A stretch of DNA of 64,000 bases, from positions 20,970,001-21,034,000 of the forward strand of contig NC_080581.1 in NCBI RefSeq assembly GCF_029962835.1. The letters run 5' to 3'. Below the pieces are notes generated by a model. It searched no databases, had not been told where the DNA came from, and saw nothing but the letters and a program-made list of their open reading frames with translations. This DNA comes from Magnolia sinica (taxonomy: Eukaryota > Streptophyta > Magnoliopsida > Magnoliales > Magnoliaceae). Each line of letters begins with the position of its first letter. The first letter of the stretch is position 1. Below, piece by piece: positions 12,867 to 25,099 of the stretch. Made by a program: the position numbers and the translations under genes.

Positions 12867-12894
<28 letters not shown>
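12867..12894. repeat. (TA)n microsatellite
   Basis: About 14 TA units in the left LTR. The matching place in the right LTR (near 19845-19862) is short, so the tract has changed length between the two LTRs. Confidence 0.93.
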
Positions 12895-12900
<6 letters not shown>

Positions 12901-14044
12901 ATACATCCCCAAACCAACGTCCAGAGTTGGACATCCATCCACGGACGGTCTGGGTTGCACAGTAGCTATGCAGCTGCTGTACGTGTCTGGCCAGCATGCC
13001 TCCACGGCAGGTGGGTCCCACGTATGTGTGGGCCACATGTGCCATCAAGGTGGGCCACAGTCCACATTAAGCTAGTATTTATTTTATTTTTATTTTTTTA
13101 CCTTCATCTAGATTTGTCCGGCCCTGTCCACCGGACGTCAGCAAGGTGGGCCCCACGAATGAGATGGATGGATCATACATCACAGTGGGGTCCACAACAT
13201 ATGAGGGAGAGAGAGATAGAGGGAGAGAGAGAGAAACGTGAAAGGAGAGGGACCCCACCACTAATGGGCCCTCCCCTATACAATGCATACATTATGTGGG
13301 TCCCAGAACAAGGGGGCCCTTAGAAATCAAAATCAACGGTGGATCACCCACATTAGGCCTCCTTCTTTAGCTCCTTGGACCCCTAGGCTCCTTATCTTCA
13401 ATATTGATGGAGGTTGATGAAGAATGAAGGGTTGAGATGGGAGATGAGATAGTGGGAAAGTGGGCCACACTTATTTTCGGGAGAGCTTGGACGTTGGGTG
13501 CTTGCTCTTGGGAATTTGGATAATGAAGATAGAAATGAGAGAGAGAGGAGTGATGGATGAAAAGAAGTGGATGGAGTGGGTGTTGTAAGAAATGGGGATG
13601 GGAAAGCATGGGTTGGTTTGAAATTTATGGAAAGGTGGAATGGGTGGGGAGAGAGAGAGAGTTGACTTGGGGAAAAGAGGGAATGGGTGCTTGTACTTGG
13701 GATAGGGTGAGGTGGCATTGGGGTATGGAGGATATACTTGACTTGATTGATGTGACAGGTCTTAGAGATTCTCTCAGAATTGGCAACGCATGGCGTTTCT
13801 TCGGAATGAATGCGGGCCCACATCTCCTGGCCTGGGTATCGCATTGACTCGCAAGACGTGGCATTAGAACCGCGGGAATGGTACTGTCTCTAGGTTACAA
13901 GTTTCGGGTCGATCCGACTCCGGTTTGCAGGACTCGGCTTAGGATCGCGCGTAAACGTCGGGTACAGGTCAAGGGTTGTTGAAATTCGACCGGGAGGACC
14001 ATGGAAGCCTACGGAACAATACGGTCTAGGATATGGGCCTCACA

Positions 14045-14060
14045 GCTCTCCCCTCCTAAT
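14045..14060 (-). other. Polypurine tract of the giant-LTR element
   Basis: Read on the minus strand this is TTAGGAGGGGAGAGC, directly next to the 3' LTR end at 14044. That is the correct place for second-strand priming in a minus-strand element. Confidence 0.8.
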
Positions 14061-14134
14061 AAAAATTTCATCCTCGAGATTTACATAATCATTGTAACTA
14101 GACATACCTAATAAGGAAGAGGACACATGACATT

Positions 14135-14137
<3 letters not shown>

Positions 14138-14183
<46 letters not shown>
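14138..14183. repeat. (TA)n microsatellite in the internal region
   Basis: About 23 TA units between the polypurine tract and the gag remnant. The surrounding 14061-14480 shows no recognisable coding domain, so the deleted pol would have been here. Confidence 0.95.
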
Positions 14184-14186
<3 letters not shown>

Positions 14187-14479
14187 AAGGCACATTCAGT
14201 TTACAAAAGGATGGGAATAGCGCTCTCTAATCTCAACCTCGCGCTCCCAAGATGCCTCATCAACATTATGGTAACTCCTACTGAACCTCAGACCCTGGAT
14301 CAGAAATTATCAAAACTGGGATACCTCGCAGCCTCATCATCTCATCAATGACCAATCTAACAAGATAATCCTAATGCCTGGTTGTGCGAATCATCGGCGA
14401 CCCCTCCTAGTGACTGAGGGTCCTGCCAAGCTGTATAAGACCTGCCCTAAGTCTACTGGGGGGCGTATGCCCTCCCCCA

Positions 14480-15240
14480 AAGAAGTTATTGCTACTGAAA
14501 AATGGGGGCACTCATGCTTACGATGCCCCATCTCACCACATCTGAAGCAAACACCCGTGAACGGTCTCTGTGGTAGTGCTGAAGGTGCTGTTGGCGCTCG
14601 AAAGGATGGATGACTCCTGTGCCTCTGCGGTCATCGACGATGCTGCTGATGGGATCTACTAGAGGGGGTCTTCCTCTTCCGATCTCCTCTATGGTCACGA
14701 ACCCTCTGCGAATCGTTCCATTCTACCTCGTAAATCTGAGCCCTCTGAACTACCTGCTCAAAGGTTGAGAGCATGTGTCCGACAACACGGCTCCTGAGGT
14801 TAAAGCGTAAGCCGTTCTCTAAATGGTGGGCCTTTCGCTTCTCATCATCAATCAAATACGACGTGAACCTTGATAGCTTCATGAAACGATCCGCATATTG
14901 TGCCACAGACATGTCCCCCTGCATCATGGTCTCGAACTTTAACACTTGTTGCCAACGAATGTGGTCGGGCAAGTACTGTTGGTCGAATCGGTCAATGAAA
15001 TCCTCTCATGTCTAGACAAAATCAGGCCCTGCAACACGAGTAACAGAGGTCCACCAGTGCTCGGCCTCGCCCTGAAGAAGAAACACAGTTAACCGAACCC
15101 GCTGCTAGGTCGAACATGCCATTGTATCAAAAATCATTTCCACATCGGAGTGCCATTTCTCAGCTGCTATCGAATCTGGCTCACCCTGGAAATGCGGGGG
15201 GTTGAGCTGTCAAAACTCTCAAAGAAGGGCGCTCATGTGC
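14480..15240 (-). pseudogene. gag: Gypsy gag remnant (Retrotrans_gag plus zinc knuckle)
   Basis: Read on the minus strand, 15100-15040 encodes FLLQGEAEHWW, the hallmark of the Retrotrans_gag fold. It is followed after two stops by QQYLPDHIRWQQVLKFETM and the MSVAQYADRFMKLSRF stretch (14972-14631). After a frameshift comes the nucleocapsid zinc knuckle CFRCGEMGHRKHEC (C-X2-C-X4-H-X4-C, about 14510-14555), which has all four metal ligands. The protein would package RNA. Frameshifts and stops inactivate it. The gag type agrees with plant chromoviruses; no protease follows. It is the only coding remnant of the 18-kb element. Confidence 0.85.
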
Positions 15241-15621
15241 TCCTGCTCTACCTGGGTTGGCGAAACAATGGGTCACCTACCCTGCCTCTAAAGGATTGTG
15301 GTTAAAGCCTATAACTCTGCTAAAGCTGATTTGCACTCACGAGCACTGTCGGGGTTGCGCTAGACTCAGACGGAGGTTCAGAAGTCTTAAGTGGGGGAGC
15401 GAAAGTTGCTTGGGTCACTCGCTTGGATGTCATGTCCTATAAGAAGGAACAAGGGCCTATTATCCTTGAACACTCGAATATACACACAATGGGGAGCTAT
15501 ATCAGAAAATCTCTAAGTTATTCGAACTCAGGGATCTAATCATTCTAAGTTCTCAACAATTATAGAGTGTAAGGTAGCAATCAACAGATATGTGATATTA
15601 TCCTCAGGTATTCCCAAGTTA

Positions 15622-15639
15622 TGCTCTGATACCAACTTC
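15622..15639 (-). other. Primer-binding site of the giant-LTR element (tRNA-Met)
   Basis: The minus strand reads GAAGTTGGTATCAGAGCA immediately after the LTR end. TGGTATCAGAGC is the initiator tRNA-Met complement. The leader between it and gag (15241-15621) shows nothing else recognisable. Confidence 0.9.
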
Positions 15640-17614
15640 TGTCACGCCCTAAACTCAGAAACCGGGCTCACAAAATTCTCGATCGCCGAAACTGATGCCA
15701 ACAGCCTCCTTAGCACCCCATTTGTGGCTCTCAGTGCCTATATGCCAGTTTTCGATCCTGGAATCTTACAAGGAGGAATTTCAATATGAATTTGTCTCAT
15801 AGGAAGCATAACTAGAAGTATACCCAAATCACAAGAACAATATCATCACCACATATCTACTAATATAATAATTTGAGTACAATGATGAAAGGGAAAAATA
15901 CATGCATATAATAAAATCTTCACAAGGCTTGGCTGCACGATCCTGCTCCTGCTCAACTACGACTGCGTCCTAATGTCACCTACACACATCTAGCGTGCAT
16001 AAGCTTATATAAAGCTTAGAGGGTGGTATAAGCATGTGAGCAGTATATACGTGCTCAGAATGTAGTATCAGAGTAAATGGAAATACTGGTAAGTCTACGA
16101 ACCATACAATATCAGAGTAAGCATAAATACTGACAAGTCCATAAAAACATCATCAACCTTATCCAGGATATGCGATGAAAAGACATAGCAAGCCAATGTC
16201 ATATACTAAGGATGTAATGCAATATGTAATATGTGGTGCAAATGAAATGACAAAGCTGTAGTGTGAAGTCGGGATGATAGTACGTGGTATTATAGGCTAT
16301 GAGGCCTATCACAAAGGACTTTTATCCAAACCAGTCTCATACCTAAATTTGGATAGATAGACTCAATGTGGTAAGTTCCTGATCTCAGGTTAGTCGCGCA
16401 CCCCAACTGAAATCCCAGCCATTGCGAAAGTACACATAACAATTAGTTGCGCACCACCAGCCCCAGTAGATAGTGAATGAATGAATGAATAATTATAATG
16501 CTGAGTATACAACTCCTGCACATTCAGTCCATGAATCAATACTGTATATCTATGGGATCATCACCGGGGTCTAGTACATTGTATATGCAATCGCTGCCCA
16601 CTGACGCACGACCATGCAAGTGGAAGAGACCTCACCATCTGCCTGGCCAGTAGTCAGCCAATATCTACCCGGCACGTTGATAGCGGACCCATTCACGAGC
16701 TAGTCAAACTCAGCCTAGTTATGGCCACTACCCTCGGGCGGATAAGGCCACACCCCCTCCCAACCGACCACGACACAGTGGGAGACGCAGCCTCCCAGTA
16801 TTCGACACTCGGGTGCTCATGTATCCACTCGGTCTAGACATTGGGGCATCTCCTAGCCTCGGAGGTTTAGGAACTTTTACCCACGGACATCCAAAGTGCA
16901 CAGATGCTTGAACGAAACATTTTCGGTGCCCCATCTGGTCATCCACGACATGCCTGTGGAGGTCATAACCCTAATGTCGCTAGGGCGTATAGTAATCACA
17001 ATCACACAATGCAAGATGCATGAGTCATGTGGTCCAATCATGCATCAATCCTGTGCATACCGTGCGCTCATGTGGGATAACTCCACCTATCAGGGAGTCA
17101 CATAAACCATCCGTATTATGACATATGCAATGGTTAATTAGCATATGATGCGTATGGGCATGTATCATGATGCTATGCTGTCACATACTCATAATCGGTA
17201 TCAATAACCGGCATCGACAATCGGCCTCGACAATGTGGACATTTAACCAATATTGCCCCCTAAGGAATGGCCCACTTAAAGCCTAACATATAGTGGTCTC
17301 ATGGCCTCACACATGGGCCTAATATATAACACCAAGGGCCTCACTCAAGAGCTTAATACACATCATGATAGGCCTGTCACACGGGCCTAATATACATCAC
17401 AACGGGCTCCATCGCCTAGCCCTCAAATGCACCATAATGGGCCTTATCATATAGCCCTCACATACATCACATAGGCCTCAAATACATCACATAGGGCCTC
17501 ACATACATCACAATGAGCCTCATCACATAGGCCTCATATACGTCAAGCCGAGGCTGAATGCACATCATAATGAGCCTCAAATACGGGCCACATATATATC
17601 ACATTGGGCCTGGA

Positions 17615-18500
17615 CAATCGGCCTCGATATTCAGCCTCCATTATCGGAATCGGCCTTGACAATTAGCCTAGGCAATCAGAATCGGCCTCGACAATTGGAA
17701 TTAGCCTCGATAATCGGAATCGGCCTCGACAATCGGAATCGGCCTCGACAATTAGAATCGGCTTCGATAATCGGAATTGGCCTCAACAATCAAAATTAGC
17801 CTCAATAATCATAATCGGCCTCGACAATCAGAATTGGCCTCAATAATCGGAATTGGCCTCGACAATCGGAATCGCCCTCGATGATCAAAATCGGCCTCGA
17901 CAATCGGAATCAGCCTCGACAATCGAAATTAACCTCAATAATCGGAATCGGCCTCGACAATCGAAATCGACTTCAATAATCGGAATCGGCCTCAATAATC
18001 GAAATCGGCCTCGACAATCAGAATTGGCCTTGATGATCGAAATCGACCTCGATAATCGAAATCGACCTCGATAATCAGAATCAGCCTCAATAATCAGAAT
18101 CGACCTCGACAATCAGAATCAGCCTCAATAATCAGAATCGACCTCAACAATCACATTCGGCCTCGATAATCAGAATCGGCCTTGATGTTCGAAATCGGCC
18201 TCGACAATCAAAATCAGCCTCATAATCGGAATCGGCCTCGACAATCGGAATCGAGCTCGATAATCAGAATCAGCCTCGATAATCGAAATCGGCCTCAATA
18301 ATCGTAATCGGCCTTGACAATCAGAATCGCCCTCAATAATCGGAATCGGCCTCAACAATTAGAATTGGCTTCGACAATAAGAAATGGCCTCAATAATCAG
18401 AATCGGCCTCGACAATTAAAATCGGCCTCAATAATCGAAATCAACCTCGATAATTGGAATCGGCCTCGACAGTCAAAATCAACCTTAATAATCAAAATTG
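17615..18500. repeat. 19-bp tandem array in 5' LTR
   Basis: About 45 copies of the AATCGGCCTCGACAATCGG-type unit, homologous in position to the array at 4700-5520. It yields long spurious open frames on both strands. Confidence 0.92.
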
Positions 18501-18664
18501 GCTTAACAAATGGCCTAAGGAAGGTCATAATGTCGACATTTAGCCATCATTGCCCATCAATGTGGATATTTAACCAACATTACTCCTAAGGAGTGGCACT
18601 CATAGGGCCAATCATATAGGGTGCCCACGGCCTAGCACAAGGGCCTAATATACGTCATCATAGA

Positions 18665-18930
18665 CTTCAATTACATCAAATGGGCCGAATCAAATGGACC
18701 GATTCAAATGGGCCGATAAAAATGGGCCGAATTAAATGGGTCGGTAAATGGGCCAAATTAAATGGGCTGAATCAAATGGACCGATTCAAATGGGCTGATA
18801 CAAATGGTCCGAATCAAATGGGCCGATTAAATGGGAAAAATCAAATGGGCCGATTCAAATGGGTCGGTCAAATGGGCCAAATCAATGGGCCGATTCAAAT
18901 AGGCCGAATCAAATGGACCGATACCAATAC
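18665..18930. repeat. Tandem array of AAATGGGCCGAWTC units
   Basis: Partner of the array at 5690-5960, with a slightly different copy order. It is followed by the non-coding module 18930-19490, which is the uninterrupted counterpart of the site where the solo LTR sits in the left copy. Confidence 0.9.
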
Positions 18931-20964
18931 ACCATTCATCCATTACTAAAGATCATTTTAGAACATTATCACAAGAAATGAATCATATCCAAAAGATCAT
19001 TTGGACCATGCCACAACTAACAGTGGTGATAAGGGTTCCCACTGTTAAAATCCCAGTGGGCCCCACCATAGTATTATTTCCCATCCAGTCTGTTCATAAG
19101 GTCACAAAGACCTAGATAAGAAGGAAAAAAATATATTATGTTGATTCCAATTTTCTATAATCCAAAAAGGGGGGTTTTAATGGTAGACATTCAAACCCAC
19201 TGTTTGCCGTGGTGTGGTCCACCTGATAACTGGATCTGTCTTATTTTTAGTCCCAAGCCTTGAGACAGACTTGCCAAAAGGATGGACGGTTTTAGATGTA
19301 ACACAGACATCAGTGTGGGGTCCATATATATGGCCCAACACGCTAGATGGATGGACAGTTTGGATGGAATTCATCCATCAGATGGGCCCCACCTATCCAG
19401 CATGCTGGACGGTGTGGCTAAAACCCATATATCATGGTGGCCCCTTGGACGACAGGAATTCAACACATGCATTATGGTGGGAATCCACCGTCCTAACCAG
19501 GGATGGTGTGGATGAAACCATACATCACGGTGAGTCCCACCATCAAGACTTCTAGACGGTGAGGATCTCTCCTCATGTCTACAGAAGCTTACGTTGATCA
19601 GCTACTAGAGGTATAGTGGGTCCCACGTGGGAGTGGCCCACCAAATGGATGGACAGTATGGATATAACACATGAGTGTTAGGGGCCCCACCGTTGGGACG
19701 GCGGGTATAAAACCCATATACCATATGAGATCCCACCGTCTAGATAGTGGACGGTGAGGATACAACATTTATATCATGGTGGGTCCACGTGGTGGCCCAC
19801 CAAAAATTATTAATTATTATTATTAAATATATATAACATCATATAAATATATATTATTATTATATAATACATCCCCAAACCAACGTCCAGAGTTGGACGT
19901 CCATCCATGGACGGTCTGGATTGCACAGTAGTTATGCAGCTACTGTACGTGTCTGGCCAGTATGCCTCTAGGGCAAGTGGCTCCCACATATGTGTGGGCC
20001 ACATGTGCCATCAAGGTGGGGCACGGTCCACATCAAGCCAGTATGTATTTTATTTTTATTTTTTTTACCTTCATCCAGATTTGTCCTGCCCTGTGCGCCG
20101 GACGCCAGTGAGGTGGGCCCTACGGATGGGATGGCGCGGATCATACATCAGAGTGGGGTCCACAACATATGAGGGAGAGAGAGAGAAACGTGAAAGGAGA
20201 GGGACCCCACCACTAATGGGCCCTCCCCTATACAATGCATACATTATGTGGGTCCCACAACAAGGGGGCCCTTAGAAATCGAAATCAATAGTGGATCACC
20301 CACATTAGGCCTCCTTCTTTAGTTCATTGGACCCCTAGGCTCCTTAGCTTTAATCTTGATGGAGGTTGATGAAGAATGAAGGGTTGAGATGGGAGATGAG
20401 AAAGTGGGAAAGTGGGCCACACTTGTTTTTGGGAGAGCTTGGACGTTGGGTGCTTGCTCTTGGGAATTTGGAGAATGAAGATAGAAATGAGAGAGAGAGA
20501 GAGAGAGAGAGGAGTGATGGATGAAAAGAGGTGGATGGAGTGGGTGTTGTAAGAAATGGGGATGGGAAGACATAGGTTGGTTTGAAATTTGTGGAAAGGT
20601 GGAATGGGTGGGGAGAGAGAAAGTTGACTTGGGGAAAAGAGGGAATGGGAGCTTGTACTTGACTTGATTGATGTGATGGGTCATAGAGATTTTCTCAAAA
20701 TTGGCAACGCGCGATGTTTCTTTGGAATGAACGCAACCCACATTTCCTAGCTTGGGTATCGCATCAGCGCTCAAGACGCGGTATTGGAACCGCGGCGATG
20801 GCACGGTCACTAGGGTACAAGTTTCAGGTCAAGCCGACTCTAGTTTGCAGGACTCGGCTTAGGATCATGCACAAACGTCGGGTATAGGTCAAGGGTTGCC
20901 GAAATTCGACCGGGAGGACTGCGGAAGCCTATAGAATGGTACGGTCTAGGATACGAGCATCATA

Positions 20965-22571
20965 AAAGGAATGAATGATATTTATTGTGCTGTGTCTTAA
21001 ATGTATTCAATTAAATTAGTATGTGTAGCACATCAAAACACGCTTGGGATTTGTTAGAAATAACTCATGAGGAAACCAGCATAGTGAAAAGATCCAAGCT
21101 GCAACTCCTAACATCACAATTTGAAAATCTCAGAATAGAGGAGCATGAGACCTTCATGGAATTCTTTACAAAGCTAAACATCATCTGTAATTCCATGGGT
21201 GGATTGGGAGAGAAAGTTCCGGTCCCAAAAATCTATAGGAAGATTCTAAGATCCCTACCGAAACATTTCAACTCAAAAGTAACTACCATTGAAGAATGTA
21301 GGAACATGGACGAAATGAAAGTAGAAGAACTAGTAGGTTCCCTACAAACATTCAAACTTCACTTCAAACCAACTCCTAAATCCAAAAGCAATGCCCTCAA
21401 AGCTGCAAAACACACCATCACTAATGAGGAGGAGAGTGAGAGAGAAAATGAAGATGAGGAAGTGGCTCTCTTGGCTCAAAGGTTCAAATAGTTTTTCAAC
21501 AAAAACCGTGGCCGGCCATACAAAGGCAAACATTTGGACAACAAACACAATATAGGCAAATCTTCTAAAAGGTCCAGAGAGCCTCAGTATTACAACTGTG
21601 GGAAGTTTAGACACTTGTCCATTAAATGTCCCACCAAGAAGACTAAGGGAAAGGCCATGGCAGCCACTTGGTATGACACTGAAGAATCGAACTCCGATTT
21701 CGGTGATTCAGAAAGTGATGGAGACCAGAAATATTTGAAAATACTCATGGCCTCCACACATACAAACATTCCCTTGGAAACTGAGGAAATTGATGAACCA
21801 CAAGCCAAAGAGTCATTTCCATCAGAAGATGAGAAAGAAGAACAAGAGGAAGAAAAAGATAATATACAAGATGCCTATGATCAACTTTATATACATAGCA
21901 TCAACATCCTTAAAAGACTTGGCATTAGTGAAAATAAGAATAAATTACTGCAAATGGATCTGGATAAAACCTTAGAAACCAATACACACATAATTAATGA
22001 TCTTCAGCAATACCACTTAGATAATGATAGGCTAGAAAGAATTAATTCATTTCTCAAATCTGAGTCAATAAAACTAACCAAACAGATTGAACTATTGAAA
22101 GATGAAAACATGCATCTTAAGAATGAAAATCACACACTTATCTTTGATGCAGAAAAATCTAAAAAGTCTGTTGAACTTAGTTACAAAGTCTCCCAAAGTA
22201 GTGTAAAATTAGAAAGACTTTTAAGGATGGGGAGAACTCAAAAAGATAAGAGAGGATTGGGATATGAAAAAGTCAAGACAAGTCCCAATAATGCAGTACC
22301 ATTGATTAAGAAAGTTGCTGCATCAGGAAGCAGTACAAGAGGTACCCTTATTTGTCATTCATGTGGTGACTCGGGTCATAAATTCGAATGCCTCACTATT
22401 GGGAGAACTCAATCCAATTTTGGTTTGAACCTTACAGGAAAATACAAATCAACCGGAAAAATGATACAAACTGTCAAGAGTTCACCAAAGTACATGGCAA
22501 GAGGTAAGCCACTTCTGTCTCCACCTAAAATGACTAAGAAAACGAAGGAGCTACTAAGTCAGGTGACTTAA
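20965..22571 (+). pseudogene. gag: Copia gag, C-terminal part with coiled coil and two zinc knuckles
   Basis: Continuation of the copia gag after the nested element. Early codons contain one stop and one frameshift. From 21021 a UBN2 domain is clear (SKHAWDLLEITHEET, then LRIEEHETFMEFFTKLN). A TAG at 21489 interrupts the same frame, which continues to 22571. The first zinc knuckle (about 21588-21630, YYNCGKFRHLSIKC) has Tyr in place of the first Cys. A long charged coiled-coil segment follows (about 21850-22190). A second knuckle, CHSCGDSGHKFEC, lies near 22352-22390 with shortened spacing (C-X2-C-X4-H-X3-C). The coiled-coil C-terminus fits SIRE-type gag. Stops, the lost ligand and the insertion make it inactive. 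Confidence 0.87.
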
Positions 22572-22684
22572 CTGAATAAAAAAATAGAGAAATTAATGAA
22601 ACAAGGAAAAGTGATTCAATCACCTAACATACCCAGACAAGTTAATAAAGTAAAAGCAACATCTTCAAGGAAACTTGTCACCAA

Positions 22685-23116
22685 ATGGGTAGTGAAAGAA
22701 AAAAAAAATTGCCTAGTAACTCATTCAAGTCAAAAAAAATAGGCAATAATACTAAATGGTACTTAGATAACAGGTACTCAAGACATGTCATGGGTGACAA
22801 AACTATTCTCTCCAACTATTCAAATCTTGATGGTGGGAAGGTCACCTTTGGTGATGGAAGCACCGCTAAGGTACTGGGGCATGGGACTATCATTGGATTA
22901 GAGATGCTCAAAAATGAGAATGCTTTTTGTGTAGAAGGACTGACACATAACCTTCTAAGCATTTCTCAAATATGTGACAACAAGCATGTGGTAACATTCA
23001 ACAAGCTAGAATGCACAATCACAGACCTATCAGGAAAATCAATTATGAAGGGACTACGCACTAGCGATCACTGCTATGTTGTCAAGGGAACCAAAGAGGT
23101 TGATCCATCTACCTAA
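22685..23116 (+). pseudogene. pol: Copia protease remnant
   Basis: After a frameshift from gag the frame reads WYLDNRYSRHVMGD, where a functional copia protease has D-S-G. The catalytic Asp is present but Ser-Gly are replaced by Asn-Arg. Downstream, VTFGDGSTAKVLGHGTI and GLTHNLLSISQICD are the normal protease-to-integrase landmarks. The frame ends at 23116, just where the GAG-pre-integrase region should continue. Everything beyond (integrase, RT, RNase H) is deleted, so this is a dead fragment. Confidence 0.88.
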
Positions 23117-23840
23117 TATCAATTGAGCATAAATGAATCAGTCCAGGTCATGGCATCTAGACCTAGATGGATGTAAGAAATGGTGCACCTTTCTGAGAAT
23201 CATGACATATCTGAGGTTTCTATACCTCAAAATTTCTTTTTGACGATGAGCATAACAAATGTTTATAATTTTGAGACACAAATTTTTGTACAAATTTTTG
23301 TTGTGTATACAAGCTGATGAGAAAATACTGTATGATATGCATATTTGAGAGGTTATTGAAATACACAGATCAATGTCATATTCTTCTCTTCGATAAACCT
23401 GATGGTGAATCGAATGACTCCTCGATGATGTCGATCTAAGGTCGATATCATTGAGGATCCTTCAAAATTAGAAGCGTCGAGCATGAAAATCTATCATCGA
23501 ACACTTCTTCGATGACATTGACGCAGGCATCTCGATATCATCAAAACTAACTCGATAATATCAAAAAATCCCACCTGAGAAAAGGCAGATGAGCGAGAAT
23601 TTTGTTTCTTCTTCCCAAGAATCCTCCACTGCCATTGACAAGCAAGGAGCGGTTTGCACCTTAGATCCGGAGTCTCCTAGGCATTTTCGTCAATTTCACT
23701 TAAGTTATTCATCCTCCGATTGAGGTATTCTAAGGTTGCTGATCTTTTTCAGTTTTCCCTCCTTTCTTCCTCTGCGTTTCTATTGAGCATTTGGTATCTC
23801 TTTCATTCTTCCTCATACATTTGAGATTGCCGACACCCTC
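23117..23840 (+). other. Non-coding stretch replacing the deleted copia pol
   Basis: No pol domain can be found in any frame. From about 23380 to 23580 the sequence carries the same TCGATNNNATCGA near-palindromes that fill the copia LTR, for example tcgatgatgtcgat and ttcgatgacattga. Bases 23580-23840 read like an untranslated leader to the next ORF. Confidence 0.65.
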
Positions 23841-25099
23841 ATGTCTAAAGATAAAGGAAAAGCTCCAATCATTAGAGAATCCTCGCGGCCTACTCGGAAG
23901 AAGGCTCTGGCTCCACGCGAAAGAGCCAGAGCTCCTGAATTACCAACTCGCCACCGTTGAACCACTGTTAGACAGTCGACTCGCGGTGAGGCTCTAGCTA
24001 CTACACATGCTTCTCCTCCAGCCGCTGAAATCCCTCCTCCACATGCCAATATTTTGAAAAAATATTTGGGGAGGAGTCTTGTGCACGAGAGCCAAGTAGA
24101 CAGGGAATGCATTTGACCTTTTGATCTGGAATCCCTCCTATCTGTAGTTGATTGGTCACCCATTTTGGATTTTGGCGGACCATGTCACAATGAAAGGACC
24201 TATCATTTCCTCACCTACTGTCATTCTCCTATCCTTGAGCCTCCATCGATCACACTCATTGTTGGGGAACTCAGTGTCGAAATCACAGCAAAGTCTGTCA
24301 CAGAATTACCTGGTTTAACTCTTTCCCCAATTAGTATGTCTGATCTTGATATGGAGGATCCCACTGTGCGATCCCGAGTCACCAATTTTCTATGCCATGG
24401 AAGAGATGTTCCCTGGTATCAAGGTAATGCACTCAAAGCTAAATATATGGAAACAAAATATCGGGTTCTGCATGGGATCTTCTCAACTAATGTGTATCCA
24501 AGGGGAACTAATCGAGCCAATCTTACCAGCTCCATGGTGCTCATTATGTATAGCATTACTTCAGGTATCAAATTGTGTCTGCCCACGTTAATAGTCCACC
24601 AATTAGCCGGTGTGATTCACACTTCTAGGTCAACTCATCTACCTTTCCCACATATCATCCATGTGTTACGCAATGAAATAGGACTGCTTGTGACGGATGA
24701 TCCTGAGCATCCACTGCAACATTTCAACAAGGTCAACATCCGAAAGATGGACCTCAAGTTCCATCCCCTTATAGAAGGATAGATCGAAGAGGAGATGTAA
24801 GGAGAAACAGACATAGGGGAAGGAGCAGCACCTACTGAAGGAGAACCTCAGGAGCCACGAGCTATTCCGACCACGCCTGATTCTACACAAACTCAATAAC
24901 ACAAGCTAATCAGGATTGGGTCGAGGCAACCTTGTGAGGAGTGGCGCGGATTGAGGACAGGCTTGATAAACAGGATGAACGACTCTCAGGCTTAGAGAGG
25001 ATGGTGGTTGGATTACAGCATACAGCACATTAGATCGTTGATCTATTGAAGTGTCGTCGGGATGACACAGCTCCATCTCACTCGGCCCCAGCACCATAG
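23841..25099 (+). pseudogene. Extra 3' ORF, 'putative plant transposon protein' type
   Basis: Starts at the ATG at 23841 (MSKDKGKAPIIRESSRPTRK, basic). It is interrupted by stops and shifts near 23958 and 24115, then runs open from 24140 to 24782. The open part has the layout of the putative plant transposon protein domain (my recall of Pfam PF20167): 'RVTNFLCHGRDVPWYQGN', 'YRVLHGIFSTNVYPRGTNRA', 'FPHIIHVLRNEIGL', 'FNKVNIRKMDLKF'. After a TAG at 24781 an acidic, proline-rich tail and a short coiled coil (DRLDKQDERLSGLERMVV) continue in frame-shifted pieces to the TAG at 25097. Function is unknown; it sits where SIRE elements keep their 'env-like' ORF, but I see no signal peptide or membrane segment. 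A matching ORF lies at 55980-57200 in the gypsy element. Confidence 0.75.

Larger units (their letters stand above)
2725..14044 (-). repeat. 3' LTR of the giant-LTR gypsy element, interrupted by a solo LTR
   Basis: 2725-6520 aligns with 15640-19490, and 12507-14044 aligns with 19490-20964. The middle, 6521-12501, is a nested solo LTR of the same family. Contents in order: a non-repetitive start (2725-4300) with CACCACCAG- and GGAGAC-rich stretches; TGGGCC-type short repeats (about 4330-4700); a 19-bp array (4700-5520); an AAATGGGCC array (5690-5960); modules of the type 'gtggggtccac...atggacggt'; and a purine-rich tail. No coding capacity is credible. The many small open frames fall in the arrays and in simple repeats. 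Confidence 0.87.
2725..20964 (-). mobile_element. Gypsy-type retrotransposon with giant LTRs, pol-less, inserted in copia gag
   Basis: LTRs of about 5.3 kb (2725-14044 after removing a nested 6.0-kb solo LTR, and 15640-20964) flank an internal region of only 1.6 kb. LTRs begin TGTCACRCCC and end CACA, or CATA in the diverged right copy. The TSD is AAAGC (2720-2724) against AAAGG (20965-20969). A tRNA-Met primer site adjoins the right LTR and a polypurine tract the left LTR, both reading on the minus strand. The interior holds only a decayed gag; protease, reverse transcriptase, RNase H and integrase are missing. It is therefore a non-autonomous derivative, probably of a chromovirus-like element, judged from the gag and the sequence next to the PPT (a gaggatgaaattttt stretch as in the element at 48-61 kb). 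Removing it joins the copia gag. Confidence 0.88.
15640..20964 (-). repeat. 5' LTR of the giant-LTR gypsy element
   Basis: 5325 bp, TGTCACGCCC to CATA. It is collinear with the left LTR in every block: non-repetitive start, TGGGCC units, 19-bp array, AAATGGGCC array, GTGGGTCC modules and purine-rich tail. The two LTRs differ at many positions along their length, which implies an old insertion, clearly older than the element at 48-61 kb. No gene is present. Confidence 0.9.

Noticed and set aside
11597..13850. Ser/Leu/Pro-rich open frames around GA and TA tracts in the LTRs
   Set aside because: They coincide with simple repeats and the purine-rich LTR tail. The frames are not conserved between the aligned LTR copies.
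24165..24782. A retroviral-type envelope gene in the copia element
   Set aside because: There is no signal peptide, transmembrane segment or cysteine pattern. The sequence fits the plant transposon-protein type instead.
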